Shown piece by piece: positions 17,485 to 25,363 of a stretch of 64,000 nucleotides of DNA (positions within the stretch are counted from its first letter, which is position 1; each line of letters starts with the position of its first letter). The notes beneath the pieces are model-generated. The model was not told the DNA's origin and ran no database searches. It was given only the letters and a program-made list of their open reading frames with translations. Origin of the DNA: JASHUC01 sp035523875. GTDB taxonomy: Bacteria > Pseudomonadota > Gammaproteobacteria > Steroidobacterales > Steroidobacteraceae. The translations under genes and the position numbers were made by a program. The DNA lies in contig DATKPY010000010.1 in assembly GCA_035523875.1 (NCBI GenBank), forward strand, positions 1 through 64,000, in the 5' to 3' direction.

Positions 17485-17648
17485 ACATCGTGCGGCATCC
17501 GCAAGTCGTGCGCGCGATTGGGACCGCAGCAAGCAGCCAGGGAGCGGTGCTGATGCCGACTCTGCATACAGTACCTTCGGTCCCACATCTACTGGATGGA
17601 CTCAAATCAATCGATCGGGCAGGATTGGGGTGACCGAAGGAGGCTACC

Positions 17649-18299
17649 ATGGCCGCTACGCAACCGATTACGCTCTTCCACTGTCCCCAAACACGATCGT
17701 CCGGTGCGCTGGCGTTGTTAGAAGAGCTCGGAGCACCGTACAAGCTGCATGTTCTGAACATGAAGGCGGGAGAGCAACGCCAAAGCGCGTACCTGACCGT
17801 CAATCCCATGGGGAAAGTTCCGGCGATCCTGCACGGCGATGCGCTCGTTACCGAACAGGTGGCCATTGGGATCTATCTTGCCGACCTGTTTCCAGAGGCG
17901 GGCATCACGCCAGCGATCGGCGACGCATTGCGTGGACCGTATCTGCGCTGGTACGTCTTCTACGCCGCATGCTTCGAGCCAGCGCTCGTCGACAAGGCGA
18001 TGAAACGCGAGCCCGGTCCGGTTGCAATGGTTCCTTACGGCGATCTTGCCACAACGCTGAACACGCTGATCGCAGAGCTCAGCAAGGGACCGTGGTTGCT
18101 TGGAGATCGATTTACCGCGACGGATGTACTGTGGGGCACCGCCCTCACGTGGATGACGGGTTTCGGTCTGGTGGATGCGGTCGCACCCATCAAGGCGTAC
18201 GTCGATCGCTGGAATTCGAGGCCGTCGGTGAAGAAGGTGGCGCAGATCGATTCTGATCTATTGAAGGCGCAGGGTAACGCGTCGAGTGGAGCGCGATGA
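17649..18299 (+). CDS. Glutathione S-transferase
   Basis: GGAGG lies seven bases before the ATG. The 216-residue protein has the thioredoxin-like N-terminal domain (ITLFHCPQTRSSGALALLEE, then NPMGKVPAILHGD and LVTEQVAIGIYLADLFP) with a likely catalytic serine in TRSS near residue 17. An all-helical C-terminal domain follows (LLGDRFTATDVLWGTALTWM). It conjugates or reduces electrophiles using glutathione in the cytoplasm. Its last 110 bases overlap the end of the convergent acetyltransferase gene, so both proteins have C-terminal tails read from the same DNA. Confidence 0.88.
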   Translation: MAATQPITLFHCPQTRSSGALALLEELGAPYKLHVLNMKAGEQRQSAYLTVNPMGKVPAILHGDALVTEQVAIGIYLADLFPEAGITPAIGDALRGPYLRWYVFYAACFEPALVDKAMKREPGPVAMVPYGDLATTLNTLIAELSKGPWLLGDRFTATDVLWGTALTWMTGFGLVDAVAPIKAYVDRWNSRPSVKKVAQIDSDLLKAQGNASSGAR

Positions 18300-18960
18300 C
18301 CCGTACGACGGTCTCGCGATAGTTTCGAAATCCCATGCGTTCATAGAGCGACCGCGCGGTCTTGTTGGCGGTCATCACGTGCAGGAAAGGTGTCTCACCC
18401 CGCTGCATCTGACGACGGATCAGTTTACTCGTGAGCCGCCGCGCGAGGCCGCGACCCTGAAAATGCGGATGGGTGCAGATGCCGCTCACCTCGCGCAGCG
18501 TGCCGGCGGTAGTCCGCTCGCCCGCCATGGCAATCAGCCGCGAGCCCTCGAAGTATCCGAAGTACTCGCCAAGCTCGACGGTGCGCAGCCCGAAGGGTCC
18601 GGGATTGGTCAGTGCCGCGAGTTCCACGGCTTGCTCGGCGTGCTGAACGGTGAGTGCAATCGCATCGGGGGCCTCGTCCACGGCCGGCACCGGACCCTCC
18701 CACAGCATCTTGATCATCGTGGCCTCCCGCAAGATCCGGCAGTCAGCCGGGGCAGGTCCGGACCAGATGTCGCAGTAGAACTGCTCGTTCGGCTCGCAGA
18801 ACGGGGCGAGCGCGGCAAGGTCCGGATGCTCGGGGTCGCGGAAACCGACGATGGGAGAGAAGCCGCGGGCATAGCGGCGCGCTGAGCCGGCGCCCGCGGC
18901 AAATTTCGCGTGCGCGCCGGTGAGCGCGTTCCACATGATGTTATCGAGAAGCTCTCGCAT
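18190..18960 (-). CDS. GNAT family N-acetyltransferase (FR47-like)
   Basis: The start at 18960 gives 256 residues (MRELLDNIMWNALTGAHAKF). The N-terminal half is a ligand domain of unknown type (VGFRDPEHPDLAALAPFCEP, then QFYCDIWSGPAPADC). The C-terminal half is a GNAT fold with LIAMAGERTTAGTLREVSGI, the acetyl-CoA loop HPHFQGRGLARRLTSKLI, and HVMTANKTARSLYERMGFRN. This is the FR47-like arrangement. It should acetylate an amine, target unknown. The last 35 residues (rich in S, P, D) are encoded over the end of the convergent GST gene and are probably a drifted tail. Confidence 0.85.
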   Translation of the reverse strand: MRELLDNIMWNALTGAHAKFAAGAGSARRYARGFSPIVGFRDPEHPDLAALAPFCEPNEQFYCDIWSGPAPADCRILREATMIKMLWEGPVPAVDEAPDAIALTVQHAEQAVELAALTNPGPFGLRTVELGEYFGYFEGSRLIAMAGERTTAGTLREVSGICTHPHFQGRGLARRLTSKLIRRQMQRGETPFLHVMTANKTARSLYERMGFRNYRETVVRVIALHSTRYPAPSIDQNRSAPPSSPTASNSSDRRTP

Positions 18961-19028
18961 CGATACGTCGCGAGCGACCGCGATTCGCAACGCGCCGGCC
19001 GCGCGCATTCGCCTGATCGGGACGGCCC

Positions 19029-21245
19029 CTACTGATGCAGTCCGGTTTGCGGCGAAGCTTCGCCGGCGGTGGGCGCGGCTCGCTGCGCGCCGGGCGTTGC
19101 ACCCGGGGGCGGGCCAAAGCATCGGCCCATCCCGCCACGGAATCGCCTGCCAACGGGGGGTTCTGCCTTCGCCTCGTTCGCCAGGTGCACCACATAGGCC
19201 CGGATCGCCTCGGCGTCCTGGGGGGTCACCACCTTGCGAAACGACACCATACCGTCGGCCTGCAGTGCGCCGTCGATCACGATGGCATTGAACGCCGCCG
19301 AGTTCGAAAGTGCACCCGCGTAGCGCAAATCCGGGAACAGGCTGCTCACCCGCCCGTTGTTGCCGTGGCAGCTGGCGCAGTGCGCATCGTACTGTGCCTC
19401 GCCGCGCGCACGCAGCGCCGCGTCGCCGAAGTCCGCCGGCGGGTCGAGCACCGGGGGCGTGTAGGGAGCCGGCGCAGGAAGTGTGACCTTGCCGCCGAGC
19501 TTGTAGACGAGCACGCGTGCGTAGGTCGGCGCCCAGTAATCGCCGAAGCTGCTCGTGCCGGCCACGACGGCGACGTATTGCTCGCCGTCGACCATATAGC
19601 TCGCGGCGCCTCCGGCGATGACCGCCTGGGTGTCGGTCGTCCACACCCGCTCGCCGGTATCGGCACGGTAAGCCGAAAAGTGTGGCGGCGCAGCGCTGCC
19701 AAATGGGGGCGTTGCGCCCTGGAACACGAGATTGCCGGCGGTCGTCATGACGCCGGCGCGGCCGCTGCCTTCGGGTTGCTTCCAGGCGGCCTTCATGGTC
19801 ACGGGGTTCCACGCGAGGAGGTACGACCCGGCGCCTTCGAGCTTCGGCGGCGGATCCTTGGGACACTTGGCGACGTTGATCGAGAGCAGCTGATTGCCCA
19901 TTTTTGCGCCTGCCTCGGCCACGAGCGGAAAGCTGCCGTAATTGGTGGGGATGTACATGAGCCCGGTGCCCGGGTTGAAGGCCATCGGGTACCAGCTGTG
20001 CGCGCCGCCCGAGGCCGGCACCACGTAGAAGCCGCGATTTGTCCGACCGTAGTTGGCCTCGGGATTGAGGATCGGTCTGCCATGGGCATCGAGCCCGGTC
20101 ATCCAGTTGACCGTCGGCACGTAGGGCTTGGCGGCGAGGAGCTTTCCGGTTCGCGCATCGAGGACGTAGAACATGCCGTTCTTCGGGGCATGCATGACGA
20201 CGTGTCTCTTTTTGCCGTCGATGACGAGATCCGCCGTCGTGATCTGCTGGGTGCTGTCGAAGTCGAAGCTGTCTGCCGGGGTTTCCTGGTAATACCACCG
20301 GAACTTGCCGGTTTTCGCATCGAGCGCCACGATCGAGGAGGTAAACAAGTTATCGCCGCCACCGGGCGAGCGGACCCACGCCGGCCACGGCGCGCCGTTC
20401 CCCGTCCCGACGTAGACCATATCGGTGACCGGGTCGTAATTGATGCCGTCCCAAGGGGTTCCGCCGCCGCCGGCAATCCACCATTTGCCGGTCCAGGTCT
20501 TCGCGGCCCACGCAAGCTCGGGCTGCTCGAAGGGATGCGACGGATTTCCGGGCACCGCCCACCAGCGCCACAGCTCCTTGCCGGTGGCGGCGTCGTAGGC
20601 GGCCATATAGCCGCGCTGCTCGAACTCGGAGCCCGCCTCGCCGATGAAGATGCGGCCATTGCCGATCCGCGGCGCGCCGGTGATGGACAGCGCCTTCTTG
20701 GGGTCGGTCGCCTGGACTTCCCAGATCTTCTTGCCGCTCCGCGCGTCGACTGCGATCAGACGCCCATCGAGCGTGCCCCAGATCACCTTGCCCTTCCAGA
20801 CCGCAACGCCGCGATTGACGATGCCGCAGCATAGATTCACGGCCCAACGGCCCGGAACCATCGGATCGTACTTCCACAGCCGCTTGCCGGTCCGTGCGTC
20901 GAAGGCGTAAACCTTGCTCCAAGGGCTCGTGACGAAGAGCTCACCGTCGACGGCGATCGGCGTCGTCTCGTAGGCGCCGCCGCGCTCGGCGAGATCGGCG
21001 TACCAGGTGAGGCCCAGTTGGCTCACATTCTCAACGTTGATCTGATCGAGCGGGCTGTAGCGCTGCTCACTGTAATCGCGGCCGTAGGACATCCATTGGC
21101 CCGCATTCGCCGGCGAGTCGGCTGCCCGTAACCGCTGGGCGTCGACCGCCCCGGAGGCGCTGGCCGCCGCCGATGGCGGCACGAGAAGACCCGTCATCGT
21201 CGCAAGCGACACCGCGCCGAGCGCTGCAATGATCTGACTACGCAT
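19029..21245 (-). CDS. PQQ- and heme-dependent alcohol dehydrogenase (quinohemoprotein)
   Basis: The start at 21245 gives 738 residues with a signal peptide (about 1-28). The beta-propeller has repeated W-docking strands (AFDARTGKRLWKYDP, YDAATGKELWRWW, ALDAKTGKFRWYYQE). It also has the adjacent cysteine pair at 139-140 (NLCCGIV) that contacts PQQ and the catalytic acid segment DSFDFDSTQQ. At about 623-627 a CASCH motif starts a cytochrome c domain. The enzyme oxidises alcohols in the periplasm and passes electrons through the heme. The C-terminus is a 40-residue tail rich in P, G and A after the cytochrome. No separate cytochrome or PQQ synthesis gene is adjacent. Confidence 0.9.
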   Translation of the reverse strand: MRSQIIAALGAVSLATMTGLLVPPSAAASASGAVDAQRLRAADSPANAGQWMSYGRDYSEQRYSPLDQINVENVSQLGLTWYADLAERGGAYETTPIAVDGELFVTSPWSKVYAFDARTGKRLWKYDPMVPGRWAVNLCCGIVNRGVAVWKGKVIWGTLDGRLIAVDARSGKKIWEVQATDPKKALSITGAPRIGNGRIFIGEAGSEFEQRGYMAAYDAATGKELWRWWAVPGNPSHPFEQPELAWAAKTWTGKWWIAGGGGTPWDGINYDPVTDMVYVGTGNGAPWPAWVRSPGGGDNLFTSSIVALDAKTGKFRWYYQETPADSFDFDSTQQITTADLVIDGKKRHVVMHAPKNGMFYVLDARTGKLLAAKPYVPTVNWMTGLDAHGRPILNPEANYGRTNRGFYVVPASGGAHSWYPMAFNPGTGLMYIPTNYGSFPLVAEAGAKMGNQLLSINVAKCPKDPPPKLEGAGSYLLAWNPVTMKAAWKQPEGSGRAGVMTTAGNLVFQGATPPFGSAAPPHFSAYRADTGERVWTTDTQAVIAGGAASYMVDGEQYVAVVAGTSSFGDYWAPTYARVLVYKLGGKVTLPAPAPYTPPVLDPPADFGDAALRARGEAQYDAHCASCHGNNGRVSSLFPDLRYAGALSNSAAFNAIVIDGALQADGMVSFRKVVTPQDAEAIRAYVVHLANEAKAEPPVGRRFRGGMGRCFGPPPGATPGAQRAAPTAGEASPQTGLHQ

Positions 21246-21548
21246 TTTCTGACAAACCCTCTGCGCGCTCGGCGCCTGACTCCACCCGCTGTGAGTCCCA
21301 CCGAATGGGGCTCTGGCGATCACGGCTCAGCTGGTCGACGGCGACCGGCTACCCCCGCAGAGGCCAAGGGTCGCGGCACCTTACCTAAACCGATCACCCG
21401 CTGTCGACATCGGGCTTCCGTGGCCCGCGCGGGGGAAAGGTTAGCCGATTATTGCCCCGATGAGTGTCAAGAGAGCTGTTGCCAAATCAAGGCGGGGCGG
21501 GGAAAGACGGCGCGCCGCTTGCGGCCTTGGCAGCGCGCGAGCGCCGAG
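21246..21548. other. Upstream region of the PQQ dehydrogenase gene
   Basis: About 300 bases between two minus-strand genes. It must contain the dehydrogenase promoter; I see no clear operator, and GAGGG lies about 11 bases before the start codon. Confidence 0.3.
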
Positions 21549-22214
21549 TCAGGCGGTCGCGCGCTTGCGTGCGCCCGTGCGGCGCTTGGGCCGACGGACG
21601 GCCCGCACCTTGCCGCTGCCGCCACCTCCGCAATAGAACCGATCGCCACCATCGGACTCGAGGCCGGAGACGCCGACTCCGGTGGGCATCTCGAGGCGCT
21701 CGAGCACGGCCCCCGTTCGCGCGTCGATCCGTCGCAGCTCGCTCTGCTCACCTTCCCAGCTGCCGTGCCAGAGGTCGCCCTCGATCCAGGTGACGCCGGT
21801 GACGAAGCGGTTGGACTCCAGGGTGCGCAGAATCGCCCCGGTTGCCGGATCGATCTGATGGATCTTTCGTTCCCGGTACTGCCCGACCCAGAGCGTGCCG
21901 TCGGCCCACGCGAGCCCCGAGTCACCGCCCCCTCCCGGCGCGGGAATCGTGGCCACGACTTGGCCGGTGTTGGGGTCAATCTTGAGGATGCGGCTCTCGG
22001 CGATCTGATACAGATGCTCGCCGTCGAAGGCGGTGCCGGCATGCGAGGCGACATCGATGGCGCGCTGGGTTGCGCCGCTCGCCGGATCGAGCGCGCTCAG
22101 CTGGTCACCGGAGGCAAACCACACATACCGGCCGTCGTACGTCACCCCATGCACGCGCTCGATGCCCGGAAAGGGTCCGTACTCCTTCAGAATCGTGGCC
22201 TTCGATCGACGCAT
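21549..22214 (-). CDS. YncE/Vgb-like beta-propeller protein
   Basis: The 221-residue protein is a run of short propeller blades: GVTYDGRYVWFASGDQLSAL, TAFDGEHLYQIAESRILKID, LAWADGTLWVGQYRERKIHQ, VTWIEGDLWHGSWEGEQSEL. Each blade has the D-G-xLW pattern of the Vgb/YncE or glutamine-cyclotransferase-like group. There is no signal peptide. A basic tail (RRPKRRTGARKRATA) follows. It begins 10 bases after the preceding regulator gene, so the two are likely one transcript. No catalytic residues can be assigned. Confidence 0.7.
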   Translation of the reverse strand: MRRSKATILKEYGPFPGIERVHGVTYDGRYVWFASGDQLSALDPASGATQRAIDVASHAGTAFDGEHLYQIAESRILKIDPNTGQVVATIPAPGGGGDSGLAWADGTLWVGQYRERKIHQIDPATGAILRTLESNRFVTGVTWIEGDLWHGSWEGEQSELRRIDARTGAVLERLEMPTGVGVSGLESDGGDRFYCGGGGSGKVRAVRRPKRRTGARKRATA

Positions 22215-22223
22215 GGCGGCATC

Positions 22224-23444
22224 CTAAGCGCTCGGGAGCGGAGCGGGGAGTAACAAGGTCGTCGTGAATCCCGGGAGGGAGGGCGACATCCAGCGCCGAG
22301 CGCGTCCGTGACCGACCCATCGCACCTTGCCGGATGCGACCAGCGAGTCGAGTGCCCGCTGCACGCTGCGTTGACTGGCTCCGAGCGCGAGCGCCATGGC
22401 GGAGCTCGACCACGACTCTCCATCGGCAAGCAAGGCGAGCACGCTCGCATACTTCTCGTCGACCGGCCGCGCGAGCACCCACACCTCGCGTGCCCCGTGC
22501 GGCGACAGCACGAAGCCGCGTTGCGTCGCAGTCACGCGCGCGAGCGTGCGCAGCAGCGAGCGAAGCCGCCCGATCTCGACTCGCAGGCGCGCCCGATGCG
22601 ATTCGTTGGCGCGTTTGGCGCGGAACGCTCGTGCGATGAGCGTGTCCCGCGGCACATCCGCCGGCCACGCCTCGGCGAGCGCGCGCGCAAGCGTGAAAAG
22701 CACCGGGCGGCTGGCGAGCGAGACCACGTTGCGTGCTCGTCGCACGGCGTAACGGCAGGCGTCGACCACCAACGCCGGCGATGCGAGGACCGACTCGACC
22801 TCTCCGAGGAGGAGCGGCCGCTCCTCGCCACGCGCGAGCAGTCGCGCGGCGGTCGTGGTGAGAACAGCCGCTGCACTTTCCACCTCCGCCGTGAGCGCGG
22901 GGACACCCGACTCGCGCGCCGCGGTGGCGGCCCGCGCGAGCGCCGCGTGCGCGGCCCGCGTGTGCAAGCGTCGCACGGCGATGCCCGCAACGACCAGCTC
23001 GTGCGCAGTCCTCAAGGCCGGCGGGAGAGGCGCGCGAGCGAGCTCCGAGAGCTCGCGCTCCGCCTCCTGGAGCCGTCCGATCAGGAGCAGGCGGCGCACC
23101 GCGAGATAGCGCGCATGGGCCGCGTTGATGCGGTCGCCGTGCTGCTCGAGCGTCAGCCGCGCCGCAGCGAGCATCCGCGCCGACCCGTCGAGTTCGCGCG
23201 AGGCGAGGGCGATCTCGGCCTCGGCGACCAGGCACCGCGCGCGCGCGAGCGGCTCCTTGGAGCCGAACGCCCGTGCGGCACGCCGCAGAAGTGCCTTCGC
23301 GCGCGCGAGATCGCCGAGCTGCGCCATCGCGATGCCGCGGAGCGCGACAGCCGGCGGGTCCTCGCGCAGGGCCACGCGCTTGAGCGCACCGAGCGGATCG
23401 CCGAGGGCGAGCGCCCGCGCGGCCGCCGTGATCAGTGAGTCCAT
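22224..23444 (-). CDS. Large helix-turn-helix regulator with helical repeat N-terminus
   Basis: The start at 23444 gives 406 residues. Residues 1-210 are arginine- and alanine-rich helical repeats (LGDPLGALKRVALREDPPAV, AQLGDLARAKALLRRAARAF, RYLAVRRLLLIGRLQEAERE), TPR-like in spacing. The last 80 residues hold a winged helix (YASVLALLADGESWSSSAMA, then LGASQRSVQRALDSLVASGK) with a basic wing. It stands divergent from the DUF899 gene with 131 bases between the starts, the usual place for the regulator of such a gene. I infer that it controls the DUF899/DUF2182 pair, perhaps in response to a reactive or metal signal; nothing shows the ligand. Confidence 0.7.
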   Translation of the reverse strand: MDSLITAAARALALGDPLGALKRVALREDPPAVALRGIAMAQLGDLARAKALLRRAARAFGSKEPLARARCLVAEAEIALASRELDGSARMLAAARLTLEQHGDRINAAHARYLAVRRLLLIGRLQEAERELSELARAPLPPALRTAHELVVAGIAVRRLHTRAAHAALARAATAARESGVPALTAEVESAAAVLTTTAARLLARGEERPLLLGEVESVLASPALVVDACRYAVRRARNVVSLASRPVLFTLARALAEAWPADVPRDTLIARAFRAKRANESHRARLRVEIGRLRSLLRTLARVTATQRGFVLSPHGAREVWVLARPVDEKYASVLALLADGESWSSSAMALALGASQRSVQRALDSLVASGKVRWVGHGRARRWMSPSLPGFTTTLLLPAPLPSA

Positions 23445-23575
23445 CGCAATCCCGCCACACTTGTCACTCCCCCGGCTCGATCGGTCTGCCCTAAGGTGTC
23501 GCGCCACCAGCAACCCACCCGTCGTTTCGACCCACGAGCGAGCGGCGGACCCCAGCGCAAACGGAGGCGACTGCG

Positions 23576-24340
23576 ATGACGACTCACCTGATCGGGACGC
23601 GTGACGAATGGCTGACCGCCCGGCGCGAGCTGCTCGAGGCGGAAAAAGAGCTCACGCGACGCAACGACGAGCTCGCGCGGCGGCGTCAGAGTCTGCCCTG
23701 GGTTCGGATCGAGAAGAACTATCGGTTCGACACCGAGTCCGGGAGCGCGACGCTCGCAGAGCTCTTCCGCGGACGCTCTCAGCTCCTCGTTTACCACTTC
23801 ATGTACGGACCGGACTATCGCGCGGGCTGCCCGTCCTGCTCGCAGATCGCAGATGGCTTCAATGGGTTCGCCGTGCACCTCGCGCAGCATGATGTGATGC
23901 TCTGGGCGGTGTCCCGAGCACCGTTTGCGAAGCTGCAAGCCTACAAGCGACGGATGGGGTGGACGTTTCCCTGGGCCTCTGCGCACGGCAATGACTTCAA
24001 CTTCGAGTTCAATGTCTCGTTCACCGAGGAGCAGCAGCGTGCAGGAGCTATCGAGTACAACTACGTGCGCGGCCGCCACGCCATGGATGCGACGCCCGCC
24101 CCGAAGCCTGTCGCCGAGTTCGCGGCGAGCTGTGGATGCGACGCGCCGACCTACGCGCGCGATCGCCCGGGCATGAGTGCCTTCGTGCTCGAGGAGGGTG
24201 TTGTCTATCACACGTACTCCACTTACGCGCGCGGACTCGACGCGCTCTGGGGGAGCTACCAGTGGCTGGACCGCGCCCCGAAGGGGCGCAACGAGCGCGG
24301 GGTTTGGTGGCGCCGTCACGACGAGTACGGTGCGGCCTGA
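23576..24340 (+). CDS. DUF899 thioredoxin-like protein
   Basis: The 254-residue protein matches the DUF899 family: WVRIEKNYRFDTESGSATLA, ELFRGRSQLLVYHFMYGPDY, the CPSC site at about 85-88 in GCPSCSQIADGFNG, then DVMLWAVSRAPFAKLQAYKR, MGWTFPWASAHGNDFNFEFN, and a C-terminal YHTYSTYARGLDALWGSYQW. The fold is thioredoxin-like with a CxxC that could be redox-active. The reaction is not established. There is no signal peptide, so it is cytoplasmic. It is followed after 41 bases by a DUF2182 membrane protein gene, and both are likely one operon under the divergent regulator. Confidence 0.85.
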   Translation: MTTHLIGTRDEWLTARRELLEAEKELTRRNDELARRRQSLPWVRIEKNYRFDTESGSATLAELFRGRSQLLVYHFMYGPDYRAGCPSCSQIADGFNGFAVHLAQHDVMLWAVSRAPFAKLQAYKRRMGWTFPWASAHGNDFNFEFNVSFTEEQQRAGAIEYNYVRGRHAMDATPAPKPVAEFAASCGCDAPTYARDRPGMSAFVLEEGVVYHTYSTYARGLDALWGSYQWLDRAPKGRNERGVWWRRHDEYGAA

Positions 24341-24381
24341 GCGCGGTGGCGGTGGTGAACGGAACACCCGGAGGACCCAAC

Positions 24382-25182
24382 ATGTCACGCGCGATGCTCT
24401 GCGAGGTTGCCTCGGAACGCGCCTTCCTCGGCACCGTGGCGATGATCTTCGCGGCGGGCGCGGCAGTTACGATCGTCGGCGGCGCATCGATGTCGGCTGG
24501 CGAGGGAATGGCGATGCCCGGGGAGTGGACAATGTCGATGGCCTGGATGCGGATGCCAGGTCAGTCGTGGCTCGCCGCCGGCGCCTCGTTCCTCGGCATG
24601 TGGGCTGCGATGATGGTCGCGATGATGATGCCTTCGCTCGTGCCGATGCTGCAGCGCTACCGCGATGCCATCGGTCGGGCGGGCGCACGTCGCCGGGGTC
24701 GGCTGACCGCACTCGTGGGCCTCGGGTACTTTGCGGTCTGGCTGCTCCTCGGAGTGGTCGTCTTTCCGCTGGGCGTCACGCTGGCCGCGGCGCTGATGCG
24801 GCGGCAAGCACTCGCGCAGGCCGTTCCGCTCACCTGCGGCGCCGTGGTGCTGGTGGCCGGCGCTCTGCAGTTCACGAAGTGGAAGGCACAGCGGCTCGCG
24901 TGCTGTCGCGAGGCGCCGCGGCCCGGCAGCGCGCTGCCGGCGAACGGGTGGACGGCGTGGAGATGCGGACTGCGTCTCGGCCGGCATTGCGGGCTCTGCT
25001 GTGGGGAGATGACGGCAATCCTGCTCGTGAGCGGGGTGATGGACCCGCGTGTGATGGCGCTCGTGACGGCCGCCATCACCGCCGAGCGGCTCGCGCCCGC
25101 CGGGGAGCGCGTCGCGCGCGCGATCGGAGCGGTCGTCGTCGCCGCTGGGGCGTTCCTCATCGCGCGGGCGGCGGGCCTCTGA
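24382..25182 (+). CDS. DUF2182 metal-binding-like membrane protein
   Basis: GGAGG lies seven bases before the ATG at 24382. The 266-residue protein has several membrane segments. One is very rich in methionine (WAAMMVAMMMPSLVPMLQRY), the mark of DUF2182 proteins, and a preceding loop has MAMPGEWTMSMAWMRMPG. The middle holds the cysteine/histidine cluster CGLRLGRHCGLCCGEM, which could bind copper or another soft metal. These proteins often lie beside DUF1326 genes; here the partner is DUF899. Role: probable metal handling in the inner membrane, inferred. Confidence 0.85.
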   Translation: MSRAMLCEVASERAFLGTVAMIFAAGAAVTIVGGASMSAGEGMAMPGEWTMSMAWMRMPGQSWLAAGASFLGMWAAMMVAMMMPSLVPMLQRYRDAIGRAGARRRGRLTALVGLGYFAVWLLLGVVVFPLGVTLAAALMRRQALAQAVPLTCGAVVLVAGALQFTKWKAQRLACCREAPRPGSALPANGWTAWRCGLRLGRHCGLCCGEMTAILLVSGVMDPRVMALVTAAITAERLAPAGERVARAIGAVVVAAGAFLIARAAGL

Positions 25183-25363
25183 GGGTCTTTCGCCGAGCGT
25201 AGGGCTCGACCCGCTGCGCCGTGCGCGCTGGCACGGGCGACCCTGCTCGGCATCGGCCGCGGTCGGCGCGCTCATGGAGGTACTGTATACGGAAAGGGTC
25301 GATCGCGTCGTAAGATGCCCGAGGTGCGCCGCGCGGGCGGCGTGAGGTTGTCCAGAGGAGTCG

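Noticed and set aside
19035..20834. 599-residue plus frame opposite the PQQ dehydrogenase
   Set aside because: The minus strand has a full quinohemoprotein with signal peptide and heme motif; the plus frame is G/R/H-rich noise.
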